42,058 nucleotides of DNA from Nanobdellati archaeon. Lineage in GTDB: Archaea; Nanobdellota; Nanobdellia; Woesearchaeales; JAADFO01. This document shows positions 31,244 through 39,759 of this stretch, piece by piece. The stretch lies in NCBI GenBank assembly GCA_013152815.1, contig JAADFO010000020.1, forward strand, positions 1 to 42,058, in the 5' to 3' direction. How positions within the stretch are numbered: position 1 is the stretch's first letter; each line of letters begins with the position of its first letter. Under the pieces are notes generated by a model. The model saw only the letters and a list, made by a program, of their open reading frames with translations. It was not told where the DNA came from and searched no databases. Both the position numbers and the translations under genes were made by a program.

Positions 31244-31349
31244 GGGCCCGTAGCTTAGCCTGGTGGAGTGCCCGATCCGTCCAGAACGTTTCTAGGCGGA
31301 GGCAATACTGATAATCGGGTGGTCCCGTGTTCAAATCACGGCGGGCCCA
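31244..31349 (+). tRNA. trnI: tRNA-Ile (GAU) with a 32-nt intron at position 30/31
   Basis: Exon 1 (31244-31274) and exon 2 (31307-31349) give a perfect cloverleaf: acceptor GGGCCCG/CGGGCCC, D arm GCUU/GAGU, anticodon stem CCCGA/UCGGG with loop CUGAUAA, T arm CCGUG/CACGG with loop UUCAAAU, discriminator A73. The intron (31275-31306) sits between G30 and A31. Its bulge-helix-bulge is explicit: central helix TGCC/GGCA (31269-31272/31301-31304), 3-nt bulges CGA and ATA, inner stem TCCG/CGGA. Cleavage after the second bulge base on each side gives exactly this splice. CCA is not encoded. Introns in archaeal tRNAs are usually at 37/38. Confidence 0.97.
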
Positions 31350-31497
31350 GTATCTGGAAAGCGCTACTCGGTTTCCACCAGGCACATTTTTTCTTTATGT
31401 TTCGCTCAGGAAGATGTATTCGCTCTGACATCAAGATCAAGAAAGAAAAAGAACAAGGCTTAACAGGGCTTATGCCTGGCTGTCCAGTGGGCAATGA

Positions 31498-31848
31498 TCA
31501 GCCGAAATAATCCTGGACAGGGCTCTTGGTCGTCTTCTTGGCCGTCTTCCTCTGCTTCTTGAGCTTCTGGGCCTTCACGAGCGGCCTGGGCTTCTCGATG
31601 GTCCCGAACTTCTTCTCGTAGTCGTCGATGTTCTTCTTCAGGGCATTGAGGAAATCCTTCGCCATGAACGGATCGGCTGTGATGACATCATGTTTCATGG
31701 AGACCCGCATGGGCTGGCCCGGCATGTCGAGCCTGGGCGTCACGCTCTTGAAGTCGAAGATGAACTTCAAAGGGTTGTGGATGACAGAGATCTCATCGGC
31801 ATGGAACGGGTCGCCATCACTGATATTCAATCGGACTTCTTGCTGCAT
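31498..31848 (-). CDS. DUF3467 protein
   Basis: 116 residues from the ATG at 31848 (MQQEVRLNISDGDPFHADEISVIHN). The pattern FHADEISVIHNPLKFIFDFKSVTPRLD, VSMKHDVITADPFMAKDFLNALKKNIDDYEKKFG is that of DUF3467, a small beta-sandwich family in bacteria and archaea with no known function. The C-terminal 30 residues are basic (KPRPLVKAQKLKKQRKTAKK) and unlike the bacterial members, suggesting nucleic-acid or membrane contact. GGTGAT lies 6 nt before the ATG and a TATA box (31880-31889) above it. Starts near a tRNA-Ile transcribed the other way. Confidence 0.82.
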   Translation of the reverse strand: MQQEVRLNISDGDPFHADEISVIHNPLKFIFDFKSVTPRLDMPGQPMRVSMKHDVITADPFMAKDFLNALKKNIDDYEKKFGTIEKPRPLVKAQKLKKQRKTAKKTTKSPVQDYFG

Positions 31849-31973
31849 GGGTATCACCAGAAAGAAGAGAAAGACCATAGTTTATAAAGGAGACCAATGG
31901 CTTCTTAAATGAAAGCGCATCGTCACTGACATAGGGTATCGTTACCCCTTGCAAGTACTGATAAAAACGAAAA

Positions 31974-32080
31974 GTATAAATAGTAGTTATATCTACTACA
32001 TAGTTACAACAACTGCCTTTCTTACCCAAGGGTATTCTTCCCCCCTCGCTCTTGGGTAATTTTTTTTCTTCTCCGGCAGT
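31974..32080 (+). ncRNA. Promoter, palindrome and terminator of a short transcript (sRNA or attenuator)
   Basis: TATAAATA (31974-31981) is followed by an imperfect 18-bp palindrome TAGTAG...CTACTA (31981-31998) at the predicted start of transcription. Downstream TTACCCAAG (32022-32030) pairs with CTTGGGTAA (32051-32059), a 9-bp stem followed by T8 (32060-32067), the form of a terminator. An outer pairing ACTGCC/GGCAGT (32012-32017/32075-32080) and a competing TACCC/GGGTA local hairpin offer alternative folds. Either a ~65-nt sRNA is made, or read-through is controlled ahead of the mini-ORF at 32105. A further hairpin, GGGTA/TACCC, lies at 31934-31947 before the promoter. Nothing known matches. 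Confidence 0.5.
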
Positions 32081-32104
32081 GTCCCGAAAGACGAGGTGAT
32101 CCAT

Positions 32105-32215
32105 GTGTCATTGGCTGAAATCGCTGAACACACCGAAGTGACCCAGGAAGCAAAGCAGAAGGCTCACCTGGTCGCAGAGTATGAGGATTTCCTGAGATTC
32201 ATGGATTCGACATGA
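32105..32215 (+). CDS. Possible 36-residue mini-protein after the terminator
   Basis: GTG start with GGTGAT (32095-32100) placed as a ribosome-binding site, ending TGA at 32213-32215. The peptide is a single charged amphipathic helix (MSLAEIAEHTEVTQEAKQKA and on, ending RFMDST). Codon use looks normal. The frame extends upstream to a stop at 32057, so a remnant C-terminus of a lost gene is an alternative. No homologue recognised. Confidence 0.3.
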   Translation: MSLAEIAEHTEVTQEAKQKAHLVAEYEDFLRFMDST

Positions 32216-32311
32216 TGATCCTTTTTCTTTTCAGATGATGCTGCATCCGCGACGATGCAGAAGGACCCGTGCAGAGGCTGCCTGTCCGAGAACAGATATG
32301 ATCCAAGAATA

Positions 32312-32321
32312 GATATATAAG
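32312..32321 (+). promoter_or_regulatory. TATA box of the unknown gene at 32347
   Basis: GATATATAAG about 35 nt before the ATG. Confidence 0.55.
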
Positions 32322-32346
32322 TCATGCAAGGTTTGCTTCTCCCAAG

Positions 32347-32859
32347 ATGATGGGACAGGCGCAGAAACAGGAGTTTGAGCTGGGAGGTGTGTATGCCGGC
32401 AATTACGCGGTGCTGTACCAGGTGGACCCGGGCCATGAGGCGGTCTTCGCGCCTACCTATAAACTGAAGAGTCCCCAGCCAGGGATGTACATCGTGAAAG
32501 GAAAGCTCATGCCCCTGGATGATGTCTCGCAGCGTTCTCTCGAGAAGATGCTTCCTCCAGGCAGTTCCCGTAATGAATATGCACAGCTTGGAAAACGGTT
32601 CGAGGACATCGACAAGGCAAGATTCTATGTGACCATCGTCAATGAGTTCAGCTACCTGCTGGAAAGCGTCAGTCTCGCGGCCGAAGCCGGTTTGACCCCG
32701 GAGCGGAGAGAGGTCATCGAGAAGACCACCACAGGATGGATGACGATGCTCATCACCCAGATGCTCACCGACAGAGGATATGACCCACAGAAGGCAGAGG
32801 AAGCATCGAGAAAGGCCTTCAGCGAAGAGCGTTTCGACCACATCGATGCTCTTCTTTAA
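32347..32859 (+). CDS. Unknown small soluble protein
   Basis: 170 residues, no recognised family. The N-terminal half is beta-rich (FELGGVYAGNYAVLYQVDPGHEAVFAPTYK, GMYIVKGKLMPLDDVSQ), the C-terminal half helical (IVNEFSYLLESVSLAAEAGL, ERREVIEKTTTGWMTMLITQML, DPQKAEEASRKAFSEERFDHI). No membrane segments, cysteines or metal motifs. A near-leaderless start is indicated by the TATA box 35 nt upstream. Two ATG codons begin the frame. It stands alone between the attenuator unit and dph2. Probably a real gene because codon use and promoter agree; function not assigned. Confidence 0.75.
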   Translation: MMGQAQKQEFELGGVYAGNYAVLYQVDPGHEAVFAPTYKLKSPQPGMYIVKGKLMPLDDVSQRSLEKMLPPGSSRNEYAQLGKRFEDIDKARFYVTIVNEFSYLLESVSLAAEAGLTPERREVIEKTTTGWMTMLITQMLTDRGYDPQKAEEASRKAFSEERFDHIDALL

Positions 32860-32943
32860 GTTTAAGCGTCAGTCAGCAGCTCCCTGTGGAGACAGGTTTG
32901 CAGCAGCCCGGAAAAACGTTCGCTGGACAGGTCTGACTTTTGC

Positions 32944-32955
32944 ATAACCTTTTTA
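32944..32955 (+). promoter_or_regulatory. TATA-like element of the Dph2 fragment gene
   Basis: TAACCTTTTTAA, roughly 30 nt before the ATG at 32980. Suggests the truncated gene is still transcribed. Confidence 0.35.
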
Positions 32956-32979
32956 ATCAGGCTTCATTTCAGCCTGCCC

Positions 32980-33246
32980 ATGGACTACCTGGACTACGAC
33001 ATGGAGATCGAGAAGGTCATCGCAAAGATACATCAGGAGAAGGCGAAGACCGTCTGTCTTCAGTTGCCCGACGGCCTGCGGCCGAAGGCCAAGGACATCC
33101 AGGACATCATAAAAAAAGAGACAGGAGCCGACGTCCTCCTCTGGGCGGGCAGCTGCTTCGGAAGCTGCGACGTGCCCTTCGAGGTGGGGCAGCTGGGCAC
33201 CGACCTGCTCATCAGCTGGGGACATCCTGTCTGGAAACACACCTAG
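32980..33246 (+). pseudogene. dph2: Dph2 diphthamide synthesis protein, N-terminal domain only (88 residues)
   Basis: Archaeal Dph2 is about 340 residues in three similar domains whose three cysteines hold a [4Fe-4S] cluster that makes the first step of diphthamide on elongation factor 2. This frame matches domain 1 only: VCLQLPDGLRPKAKDIQ, SCFGSCDVPFEVGQLGTD (with the first cluster cysteine) and LLISWGHPVW, then a stop at TAG. The remaining two domains are absent from the next 17 bp before rpiB, so truncation is clean rather than a frameshift. It is either a decayed gene or a reduced protein. It has a plausible TATA box and forms a unit with rpiB. Compare whether EF2 retains the target histidine. 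Confidence 0.65.
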
Positions 33247-33263
33247 GGGTGCGGAGGAGAAGA

Positions 33264-33704
33264 ATGAAGATCATCATGGGAGCAGACCATGCAGGCTATG
33301 AACTCAAGGAAGCGGTCAAGCAGCACCTCAAGGAAAAGGGCCACGAGGTCGTCGACCTGGGGACAGACGGCAAGGAGAGCGTCGACTACCCCGACTATGC
33401 GCAGAAGGTGAGCCATGAGGTGCTGAAGGAGCATGCCATGGGCGTCCTCTGCTGCGGCACCGGCATCGGCATGTCCCTCACTGCCAACAGGATAAGAGGC
33501 ATCCGGGCAGCGGTATGCCATTCTGACTATACCGCCAAAGTAGCGCGTGAGCACAACAATGCCAACATCATCTGCCTGGGCGGACGGACCATCCCCCCGG
33601 AGCTGGCCATCCACATGGTGGACATCTTCTTCTCCACTGATTTCTCGCCAGAGGAACGTCATCACCGACGGGTCGACAAGATAGAAGCGACGAAATGCTG
33701 CTAA
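33264..33704 (+). CDS. rpiB: Ribose-5-phosphate isomerase B
   Basis: 146 residues. MKIIMGADHAGYELKEAVKQHL is the family start (D and H of the active site), MGVLCCGTGIGMSLTANR holds the catalytic cysteine region, and AVCHSDYTAKVAREHNNANIICLGGRTI the phosphate-binding residues. It interconverts ribose 5-phosphate and ribulose 5-phosphate; allose-6-phosphate isomerase is the close relative. RpiB is the bacterial form; many archaea use RpiA. GGAGG lies 8 nt before the ATG. Follows the Dph2 remnant by 17 bp and precedes the DHH gene by 1 bp, so a single operon. Confidence 0.94.
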   Translation: MKIIMGADHAGYELKEAVKQHLKEKGHEVVDLGTDGKESVDYPDYAQKVSHEVLKEHAMGVLCCGTGIGMSLTANRIRGIRAAVCHSDYTAKVAREHNNANIICLGGRTIPPELAIHMVDIFFSTDFSPEERHHRRVDKIEATKCC

Positions 33705-33705
33705 G

Positions 33706-34908
33706 ATGGACAAAACGATGGACAAAGGATTTCTCATCGATGACCAGGACCTCAAAGGGCTTGCGAAGGCGTTCTCCGATGCGACCAAGCTCATCCACAC
33801 GGCCATCAATGAGAGAAGGCCCGTCTGGATCAGGCATCATGGTGACTGCGACGGCTACGCCGCAGGGGTCGCCCTGCAGAGCGCGATAATACCCTTGATG
33901 GTCCAGGAGACAGGTGACAGGAGCGCAGGCTACAAACGATGCAGGAGGGCGCCTTCACGGACACCCTGGTACGACATCGAGGATGCCACCAAGGACATCA
34001 TGTACCATCTTGAGGACCGAGAGCGCTTCGGCAACCCGCCGCCCCTGCTCATCGTCATGGACAACGGCAGCACCGAGGAAGATGTCCCGGCGCTCGAGAA
34101 GGTAAAGGTCCTGGGATTCCAGGTCCTGGTGGTCGACCATCATGATCCTGGAGAGAACAAGGCAGACAAGTTCATCGACGTCCACATCAATCCTCACCAG
34201 GTCAATCCCTCATCGGAGATCACCGCAGGGATGCTCGGCGTGGAACTGGCAAGATGGGTCAAGGAAGATTTCATCGTCCCGCACATGGCCGCAGTGGCAG
34301 GCATCGCAGACCGTTCGAGAGGGAAAGCGTACGAGCAGTATCTCAGGCTCGCAGAGGAGGAAGGCTTCGACGGACCCTATCTCGAGAAGCTCTCGCTCGC
34401 CATAGACCATGAAGCCTATCTGGTACGGTACTCAGAAGGACGGCAATATTTCAATCTCCTTTTCGGTGCGAGGGACGACCGCCAGGAAAGGCTGGTGATG
34501 CTCATCGCGAAGGCTGCCCAGGAGAAGAAGGAGCAGCTGTTCCAGGACGCGAAGGCCCATGTGAAGATAGAGGACAGAGAAGGATTTATCCTCGCGAAGA
34601 TACCCCTGCAAGGCATGACCAACAGAGGAACATATCCGACCATCGGCAAGATAGCGGGCATGGTGCGGGACTGGCTTGAGACCGAGAGAAAGAAGACGGT
34701 CATAGCACTGAGCATCGATGCAGGAAGGGTCTCGTTCCGCATGTCGCATGATGCGGCATTTGACGTCAACAAGATCAAGACGGTGCTGCAAGAGAAGCTT
34801 CCTCACGCAAACGTCACCGGAGGAGGCCATGCCCATGCAGGGACGATCAGGTTCCACGCGATGGCGCAGGATGAGATCCTGAAGAACATCGACGAACAGC
34901 TGACCTAA
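33706..34908 (+). CDS. DHH-family phosphoesterase (RecJ-like/archaeal)
   Basis: 400 residues with DHH and DHHA1 domains. Motif I WIRHHGDCDGYAAGVAL (residues about 41-57), motif II VMDNGSTEED, motif III VVDHHDPGE and motif IV AGIADRSRG form the two-metal site; the C-terminal TGGGHAHAGTIRF (near 382) is the DHHA1 substrate-binding signature. Such enzymes include RecJ exonucleases, the archaeal GINS-associated nuclease and nanoRNases or c-di-AMP hydrolases; the first two are the likeliest in archaea. Starts 1 bp after rpiB; an alternative ATG is at 33718. Substrate not decidable from sequence. Confidence 0.88.
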   Translation: MDKTMDKGFLIDDQDLKGLAKAFSDATKLIHTAINERRPVWIRHHGDCDGYAAGVALQSAIIPLMVQETGDRSAGYKRCRRAPSRTPWYDIEDATKDIMYHLEDRERFGNPPPLLIVMDNGSTEEDVPALEKVKVLGFQVLVVDHHDPGENKADKFIDVHINPHQVNPSSEITAGMLGVELARWVKEDFIVPHMAAVAGIADRSRGKAYEQYLRLAEEEGFDGPYLEKLSLAIDHEAYLVRYSEGRQYFNLLFGARDDRQERLVMLIAKAAQEKKEQLFQDAKAHVKIEDREGFILAKIPLQGMTNRGTYPTIGKIAGMVRDWLETERKKTVIALSIDAGRVSFRMSHDAAFDVNKIKTVLQEKLPHANVTGGGHAHAGTIRFHAMAQDEILKNIDEQLT

Positions 34909-35033
34909 CAATCCTTACCTTCTTTCGGTCAGCACGACGATTACGATCAACCCATCACGAACAATTCGATTAGTTGTTATCAATATAGAAAACAAACAAT
35001 AGCTCTCTTCTTCTCTCAACAGTGGCTAAACAA

Positions 35034-35046
35034 GTTATTTATATCG
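35034..35046 (+). promoter_or_regulatory. TATA box of the pantothenate-kinase-like gene
   Basis: GTTATTTATATCG predicts a transcript starting near 35062-35067, with a leader that includes a GGCGAT site before the ATG at 35097. The preceding 125 bp hold no gene and no clear structure. Confidence 0.45.
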
Positions 35047-35096
35047 AAGAATCATCCCAACAAGAAACGGGGGGTTTTCCAGGCGATTTTTGAAGA

Positions 35097-35867
35097 ATGC
35101 GGGCAGCAATCGACTTCGGTACCACCTTGACGAAAGTCGTGGTGATGAACAAGAACAAGGTGCAGAAGAAGAAGCTCTTCAAGGATTCGAGCCTTATCCT
35201 GGTCAAGAAATTTCTCCGTGACGACCTTCCGAAGATAAGCACTCTTCATTATACCCGAAGCAACAGGAAGACCATGGAAGGTGCATTCCTAGGCGTCGAG
35301 GTGAAGCAGGAAGATGAACTGAAGGCTCTTGTCAGGGGAGCGAGGTATCTCTCCCGGAAGAAGACCGGGCTCGTGGTCTCCCTGGGGACAGGGACAGCCA
35401 TCATGGTGGACGGCAAGCATGCCGGCGGGACTCCCATCGGAGGAGGGATGATCCAGGGCCTGTGTGAGCTGCTGACCGGCACAAGCGACCTCCACGAGAT
35501 CAGCAACCTTGCACGGCAGGGCAACATCCAGAAGACCGCGACCCTCATCAAGAACATCTATCCGAAAGGCATCGGCGGCCTGCATCCCAACGACATCGCA
35601 TCCTATTTCTCCAGGGTCAGCTATCCGAACAGAGGGGATATCGCGCTCGCCATCATCACCGTAGTCGGCGAGACCCTCGGCATGATCGTGGGCATGACCG
35701 CGAAGGCACACAGAGCCAGGAATGTGGTCATGGTGGGGAACGTCAGCAAGATCAAGCAGGTGACGTCGCTCATCGAGAAACGGGCCAGACGCATCGCCGG
35801 GAAATCAGTCACCTTCACCGTCCCCAAGAACGCTGAATATGCCGTTGCCATCGGCTGCATGGTGTGA
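35097..35867 (+). CDS. coaW: Type II pantothenate-kinase-like protein (Fumble family)
   Basis: 256 residues of the ASKHA fold. Phosphate-1 motif IDFGTTLTKVVVM at the N-terminus, a second ATP motif LVVSLGTGTAIMVDG (near residue 98), the substrate and dimer block GGTPIGGGMIQGLCELLTG, an ADENOSINE-type strand NVVMVGNVSKIKQV and the C-terminal AEYAVAIGCMV. Phosphorylates pantothenate, first step of coenzyme A synthesis, in bacteria and eukaryotes. Most archaea instead use pantoate kinase and phosphopantothenate synthetase, so this gene is a lateral gain or a related sugar/metabolite kinase. Convergent with sufS, ending 1 bp before it. Confidence 0.78.
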   Translation: MRAAIDFGTTLTKVVVMNKNKVQKKKLFKDSSLILVKKFLRDDLPKISTLHYTRSNRKTMEGAFLGVEVKQEDELKALVRGARYLSRKKTGLVVSLGTGTAIMVDGKHAGGTPIGGGMIQGLCELLTGTSDLHEISNLARQGNIQKTATLIKNIYPKGIGGLHPNDIASYFSRVSYPNRGDIALAIITVVGETLGMIVGMTAKAHRARNVVMVGNVSKIKQVTSLIEKRARRIAGKSVTFTVPKNAEYAVAIGCMV

Positions 35868-35868
35868 G

Positions 35869-37092
35869 CTATTTCTCTCTCAGCAAAGCAGTATCCTCAA
35901 GCATGCGCATGAGCAAGTCAACCTCCTCCTTCGTGTTGTAGAGGTAGAAGGAGACTCTTGCCGTCCCCGGGACGCCCAGGACATCATGCAGCGGCTGGGC
36001 GCAGTGATGGCCGGTCCTCAACGCCATCCCTCTGGTAGCTGCGAAGGAAGCGATGTCGAAGGGACTGATGCCCTCCATGACGAAAGAGATGACCCCTGTC
36101 CTGTCCTCTGCCTTCTCCGGACCGAATATCTTCATCCCTCCGATGCCGTCGAGCTGCTCCATCGCGTATCCTGTCAGCGCGACCTCATGTTCCCTCACCG
36201 CATCCATGCCGACCGTCCTGAGGTAATCGACAGCAGCACCAAAGCCAGCGACGCCTGCCATGTTTGGAGTACCCGCCTCGAACCGGTGGGGAGGCTGCTG
36301 GAAGGTCATCTTCTCCAGCGTGACCTTCTCGATCATCTCGCCACCGCCCTGATAGACCGGCAGCTCCCTGAGCAGCTCTTCCTTCCCGTACAATGCGCCC
36401 ACGCCGGAAGGGCCGAGCATCTTATGGGCAGAGAAGGCATAGAAGTCTGCATCAAGCTTTTTTACATCGACGGAAAAGTGAGGCACAGATTGTGCTCCGT
36501 CGACGACAAAGACGGCACCGGCATCGTGGACGATCTCTCCCGCGGCCCTGACATCGACGATGGTCCCCAACACGTTTGATGCGTGCGTCAGGGAGACTAT
36601 CCTTGTCTTCGACGAGAGTGACTTCTTAAGCTGTTCCAGGTCGAGCTTCTCCTCGTCGATGAGAGGGACATACTTCACCTTCACTCCCCTGCTCTCCAGC
36701 AGCCGCCAGGGGATCATGTTGGAATGATGCTCCATGACAGAAAGGACGATCTCATCACCCTGCTGCAGGCCTTTCCCCAGAGAAGAAGCGAGCAGGTTCA
36801 ATGATTCAGTGGTGTTGCGGGTGAAGACAAGTTCCTGTGGCTCTGCGGTGATGAACGAAGCGACCTTCTCTCTCGATTGTTCATACAGGGCGGTCGACTC
36901 CCGGGCAAGGCCATAGACGCCCCGATGGACATTGGCGTTGTGATTGCGATAATAATCAGAGACCGCGTCGATGACCTGCTTCGGTTTCTGGGTGGTTGCC
37001 GCGTTGTCGAGGTAGATCAATGGTTTGCCATCGAAGGTACGCGACAGCAGCGGGAAATCCTCCCTGAGAGAGGCAGCATCAAGCACGGGCAT
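35869..37092 (-). CDS. sufS: Cysteine desulfurase SufS (NifS/CsdA type II)
   Basis: About 407 residues. IYLDNAATTQKPKQVIDAV, the PLP lysine in ADFYAFSAHKMLGPSGVGALYG (near residue 225), and the catalytic cysteine loop in RTGHHCAQPLHDVLG near residue 360. This is the group II form that works with SufBCD rather than an IscS. Takes sulfur from cysteine for cluster assembly. ATG at 37092 (preceded by GTG) overlaps the end of sufD by 14 bp, so it is the distal gene of sufC-B-D-S. No SufU or SufE partner is seen in the window. Confidence 0.95.
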   Translation of the reverse strand: MPVLDAASLREDFPLLSRTFDGKPLIYLDNAATTQKPKQVIDAVSDYYRNHNANVHRGVYGLARESTALYEQSREKVASFITAEPQELVFTRNTTESLNLLASSLGKGLQQGDEIVLSVMEHHSNMIPWRLLESRGVKVKYVPLIDEEKLDLEQLKKSLSSKTRIVSLTHASNVLGTIVDVRAAGEIVHDAGAVFVVDGAQSVPHFSVDVKKLDADFYAFSAHKMLGPSGVGALYGKEELLRELPVYQGGGEMIEKVTLEKMTFQQPPHRFEAGTPNMAGVAGFGAAVDYLRTVGMDAVREHEVALTGYAMEQLDGIGGMKIFGPEKAEDRTGVISFVMEGISPFDIASFAATRGMALRTGHHCAQPLHDVLGVPGTARVSFYLYNTKEEVDLLMRMLEDTALLREK

Positions 37093-38299
37093 CACCTAGG
37101 CGTTGCAGGATCATCTTCCTGAACCGTTCCTGCACATCCTTCTCAGGGATGGTGCCGACGAGCTGGTCGAAGAAACCCATCACCAGGAGGGATGACGCTT
37201 CTGCGGCAGAAAGGCCGCGGCTCATCATGTAAAAAAGTTCATCCTCGTCGACCATGCCGATGGTCGAGCCATGGGATGCCTGGACATCGTCGGCATCGAT
37301 CTCCAGCGACGGGATGGAGAAGCTGTGCGCCTCTGGACTGAGATTCAACGTCTTGTCGTCAAGGAACGATGAGGTGTCCCGGGCCTTCTTGTCGATGACG
37401 ATCCGCCCCTGGAAGATAGAGGATGCTCTGCCTGTCAGCACACCCCTGTTCTTGATGTCTCCTCCGGTGTGCGGCACCCGATGAAGCGCCTCGCTGAGCA
37501 GCTGGACCTGCTCCCTGCCCTTGGCGAAGAAGACGCTCTTCAGGCTGCCCTCTGCACCGGGACTGCTGAAGATCATCCGGGATTTCCCCCGCACCTTGCC
37601 CCGGGGGAACCAGCCTTCATACCATCGCAGACGAGCATCGACCCCCAAAGACACCGACCGATAGGCAAAGCTATGGGTATCTTCGGCGTCATGCTGGAGC
37701 GTGAAGAAGTCGACCTGGGCAGCCTCTCCTGCGATCATCTCAAGGAACACGGTGTTGAACGGCCCGGAAAGATCCGATTCGAAAAGAATCGATGCGTGAA
37801 CATGATCCCCCACGTCCAAGAAAAGATGGACAAAGGCGTTCTCTGCAGCACGTGCAGGGTCCCTGGCCCTGAGCAGGATGTGCAACGGCCTGTCGAAGGT
37901 TGCATCATCATCCAGCTTCACATAGATGCTGTCGTTGAGGAAAGCATAATGGAGGGAGGTCAGCTTATCGGTCGGAGGGATGATCCTTCCGAAATGTTGT
38001 GAAACGCTGTTCTTTTCCTTGATGGCACGGGCAAGCGGCATCAGGGATACCGAAGCAGGAAGAGCAGAACCGTCCAGCAGAGCAATCTCGATGAAATCAC
38101 CGGTCTTTGTCCAGACGAGGGGGGACAGGTCGAGCTCCTGGATACGGGTATATCGCCATTCCTGGATCCTGTCGTCGGGAAGCGGCAGACGATGGAAATC
38201 CAAGAACGCTTTTTTCCTCAGGTTTGTCAGGAGCTCTGGCTCATCCCTGTCCTTCGAGAAGGACACCAGCTGTTCTTGGGACACGTCGAGGAGCCTCAT
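37079..38299 (-). CDS. sufD: Fe-S cluster assembly protein SufD
   Basis: 406 residues with the beta-helix core ([49 protein letters not shown]) and the C-terminal helical motif [40 protein letters not shown] shared with SufB. With SufB and SufC it forms the SufBC2D scaffold. The usual SufB cysteines for cluster binding are absent, as in SufD. ATG overlaps the sufB stop by 4 bp. Confidence 0.94.
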   Translation of the reverse strand: MRLLDVSQEQLVSFSKDRDEPELLTNLRKKAFLDFHRLPLPDDRIQEWRYTRIQELDLSPLVWTKTGDFIEIALLDGSALPASVSLMPLARAIKEKNSVSQHFGRIIPPTDKLTSLHYAFLNDSIYVKLDDDATFDRPLHILLRARDPARAAENAFVHLFLDVGDHVHASILFESDLSGPFNTVFLEMIAGEAAQVDFFTLQHDAEDTHSFAYRSVSLGVDARLRWYEGWFPRGKVRGKSRMIFSSPGAEGSLKSVFFAKGREQVQLLSEALHRVPHTGGDIKNRGVLTGRASSIFQGRIVIDKKARDTSSFLDDKTLNLSPEAHSFSIPSLEIDADDVQASHGSTIGMVDEDELFYMMSRGLSAAEASSLLVMGFFDQLVGTIPEKDVQERFRKMILQRLGDARA

Positions 38300-39699
38300 C
38301 CTACGCTGCCCTCCATCTCCAGTTGGATGAGCCGGTTGAGTTCCACCGCATATTCGAACGGCAGTTCCTTGGTGAAGGGCTCGAAGAACCCTGAGACGAT
38401 GAGCGAGAGGGCATCTTCCCTGGAAAGTCCCCTGCTCATCAGGTAGAAGAGGTCATCGTCAGAGATCTTTCCGACAGAGGCCTCATGGCCGATGCTTACC
38501 CTGTCGTTGGCTATGTCCATAGAGGGCAGGGTATCTGAGCTGGATTCAGGGTCGAGGATGAGGGCATCACAGTTTACCGATGCGGTGACGTTTTTCGCGT
38601 CCTTTGACACTTTGACCAACCCCCGATAGACGGTCTTCCCCCCGTCGAGGGAGATGGACTTGTTCGTTATCTTGGAGGAGGTGTTCGGGGCGAGATGGAT
38701 GACCTTGGCGCCTGCATCCTGATGCTGGCCTTTTCCTGCGAGGGCGATGGAGAGTATCTCTGCGCTCGCGCCTTCCCCGACCATCACGACGGCAGGATAC
38801 TTCATGGTGAGCCTGCTCCCCAGATTGCCGTCTACCCATTCCACCTTGGCTCCCTGGTGGGCGATGGCCCGCTGGGTGACCAGGTTGTAGACATTGGTGG
38901 ACCAGTTCTGGATGGTGGTGTAGCGGATGTATGCATCTTTATGGGCGATGAGCTCGACGACGCCGGCATGGAGCGAAGCGGTGGAATAGTTCGGGGCAGT
39001 GCAGCCTTCTATATACTGGACCGAGGCACCTTCCCCGGCGATGATGAGCGTTCTTTCGAACTGGCCCATGTTCTGGGCGTTGATGCGGAAATAGGCCTGC
39101 AACGGGAAATCTATCTTCACCCCTTTGGGCACATAGACGAAGGACCCGCCGGACCATACAGATGAGTTGAGGGCTGCGAGCTTGTTGTCGTCCGGCGGCA
39201 CCACGGTGGCGAAGTATTTCCTGAACAGGTCGGGGTGCTTCTTGAGTGCCGTGTCGATGTCGCAGAAGATGACGCCCTTGTCCTCCAGCTCTTTCTTGGT
39301 CTTGTGGTATATCATCTCAGAATCGTACTGGGCACCGACGCCTGCCAGGAATTTACGCTCTGCCTCGGGAACGCCAAGACGCTCGAAGGTCTCCAGGATA
39401 TCCGGCGGCACGTCCTTCCAGTCGTCTGCTATCTTGTCTGTGGGCTTGAGATAATAGGTCAGCCTGGAGAAATCGATGGAGGAAAGGTCAGCACCCCAGG
39501 CAGGAAGAGGACGTCGCAGGAACTCTTTCAACGAACTGAGCCTGAAGTCAAGCATCCATGACGGCTCTTTCTTGAAGGCAGAGATCTCCCGGACGATCTC
39601 TTCTGTGATGCCTGGTCCTGTACGAGCGACGTGATGCTCTTGCTTGGAGAAGCCGTACTTCGTCGCATCGTTCCTGAACAGGGATTTCTTGACCGCCAT
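38296..39699 (-). CDS. sufB: Fe-S cluster scaffold protein SufB
   Basis: 467 residues. The family hallmarks are [58 protein letters not shown] (in pieces around residues 175-235), [27 protein letters not shown] and [19 protein letters not shown], ending with the helical [39 protein letters not shown]. It is the main scaffold of the SUF machine; the cysteine in EGCTAP and others can hold the nascent cluster. Separated from sufC by a 60-bp repeat-containing spacer and coupled to sufD. Confidence 0.96.
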   Translation of the reverse strand: MAVKKSLFRNDATKYGFSKQEHHVARTGPGITEEIVREISAFKKEPSWMLDFRLSSLKEFLRRPLPAWGADLSSIDFSRLTYYLKPTDKIADDWKDVPPDILETFERLGVPEAERKFLAGVGAQYDSEMIYHKTKKELEDKGVIFCDIDTALKKHPDLFRKYFATVVPPDDNKLAALNSSVWSGGSFVYVPKGVKIDFPLQAYFRINAQNMGQFERTLIIAGEGASVQYIEGCTAPNYSTASLHAGVVELIAHKDAYIRYTTIQNWSTNVYNLVTQRAIAHQGAKVEWVDGNLGSRLTMKYPAVVMVGEGASAEILSIALAGKGQHQDAGAKVIHLAPNTSSKITNKSISLDGGKTVYRGLVKVSKDAKNVTASVNCDALILDPESSSDTLPSMDIANDRVSIGHEASVGKISDDDLFYLMSRGLSREDALSLIVSGFFEPFTKELPFEYAVELNRLIQLEMEGSVG

Positions 39700-39759
39700 C
39701 TATGCCTCCTTGCCTATGCGTCCTATGATCTCTATGTGTCCTGTGTGTCCTATGGATCT
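39700..39759. repeat. Degenerate repeats in the sufC-sufB spacer
   Basis: On the minus strand CATAGAGATC occurs twice and CATAGGACNCA-like units three times between the sufC stop and the sufB ATG, the last followed by AAGGAGG as the sufB ribosome-binding site. Confidence 0.5.

Noticed and set aside
31817-32104. 95-codon minus-strand frame over the small RNA unit
   Set aside because: Overlaps the DUF3467 start and promoter, crosses the terminator hairpin, and has no family match.
32940-33704. A fused Dph2-RpiB protein
   Set aside because: The long frame reads Dph2 in the wrong phase; only the rpiB part is meaningful, starting at ATG 33264.
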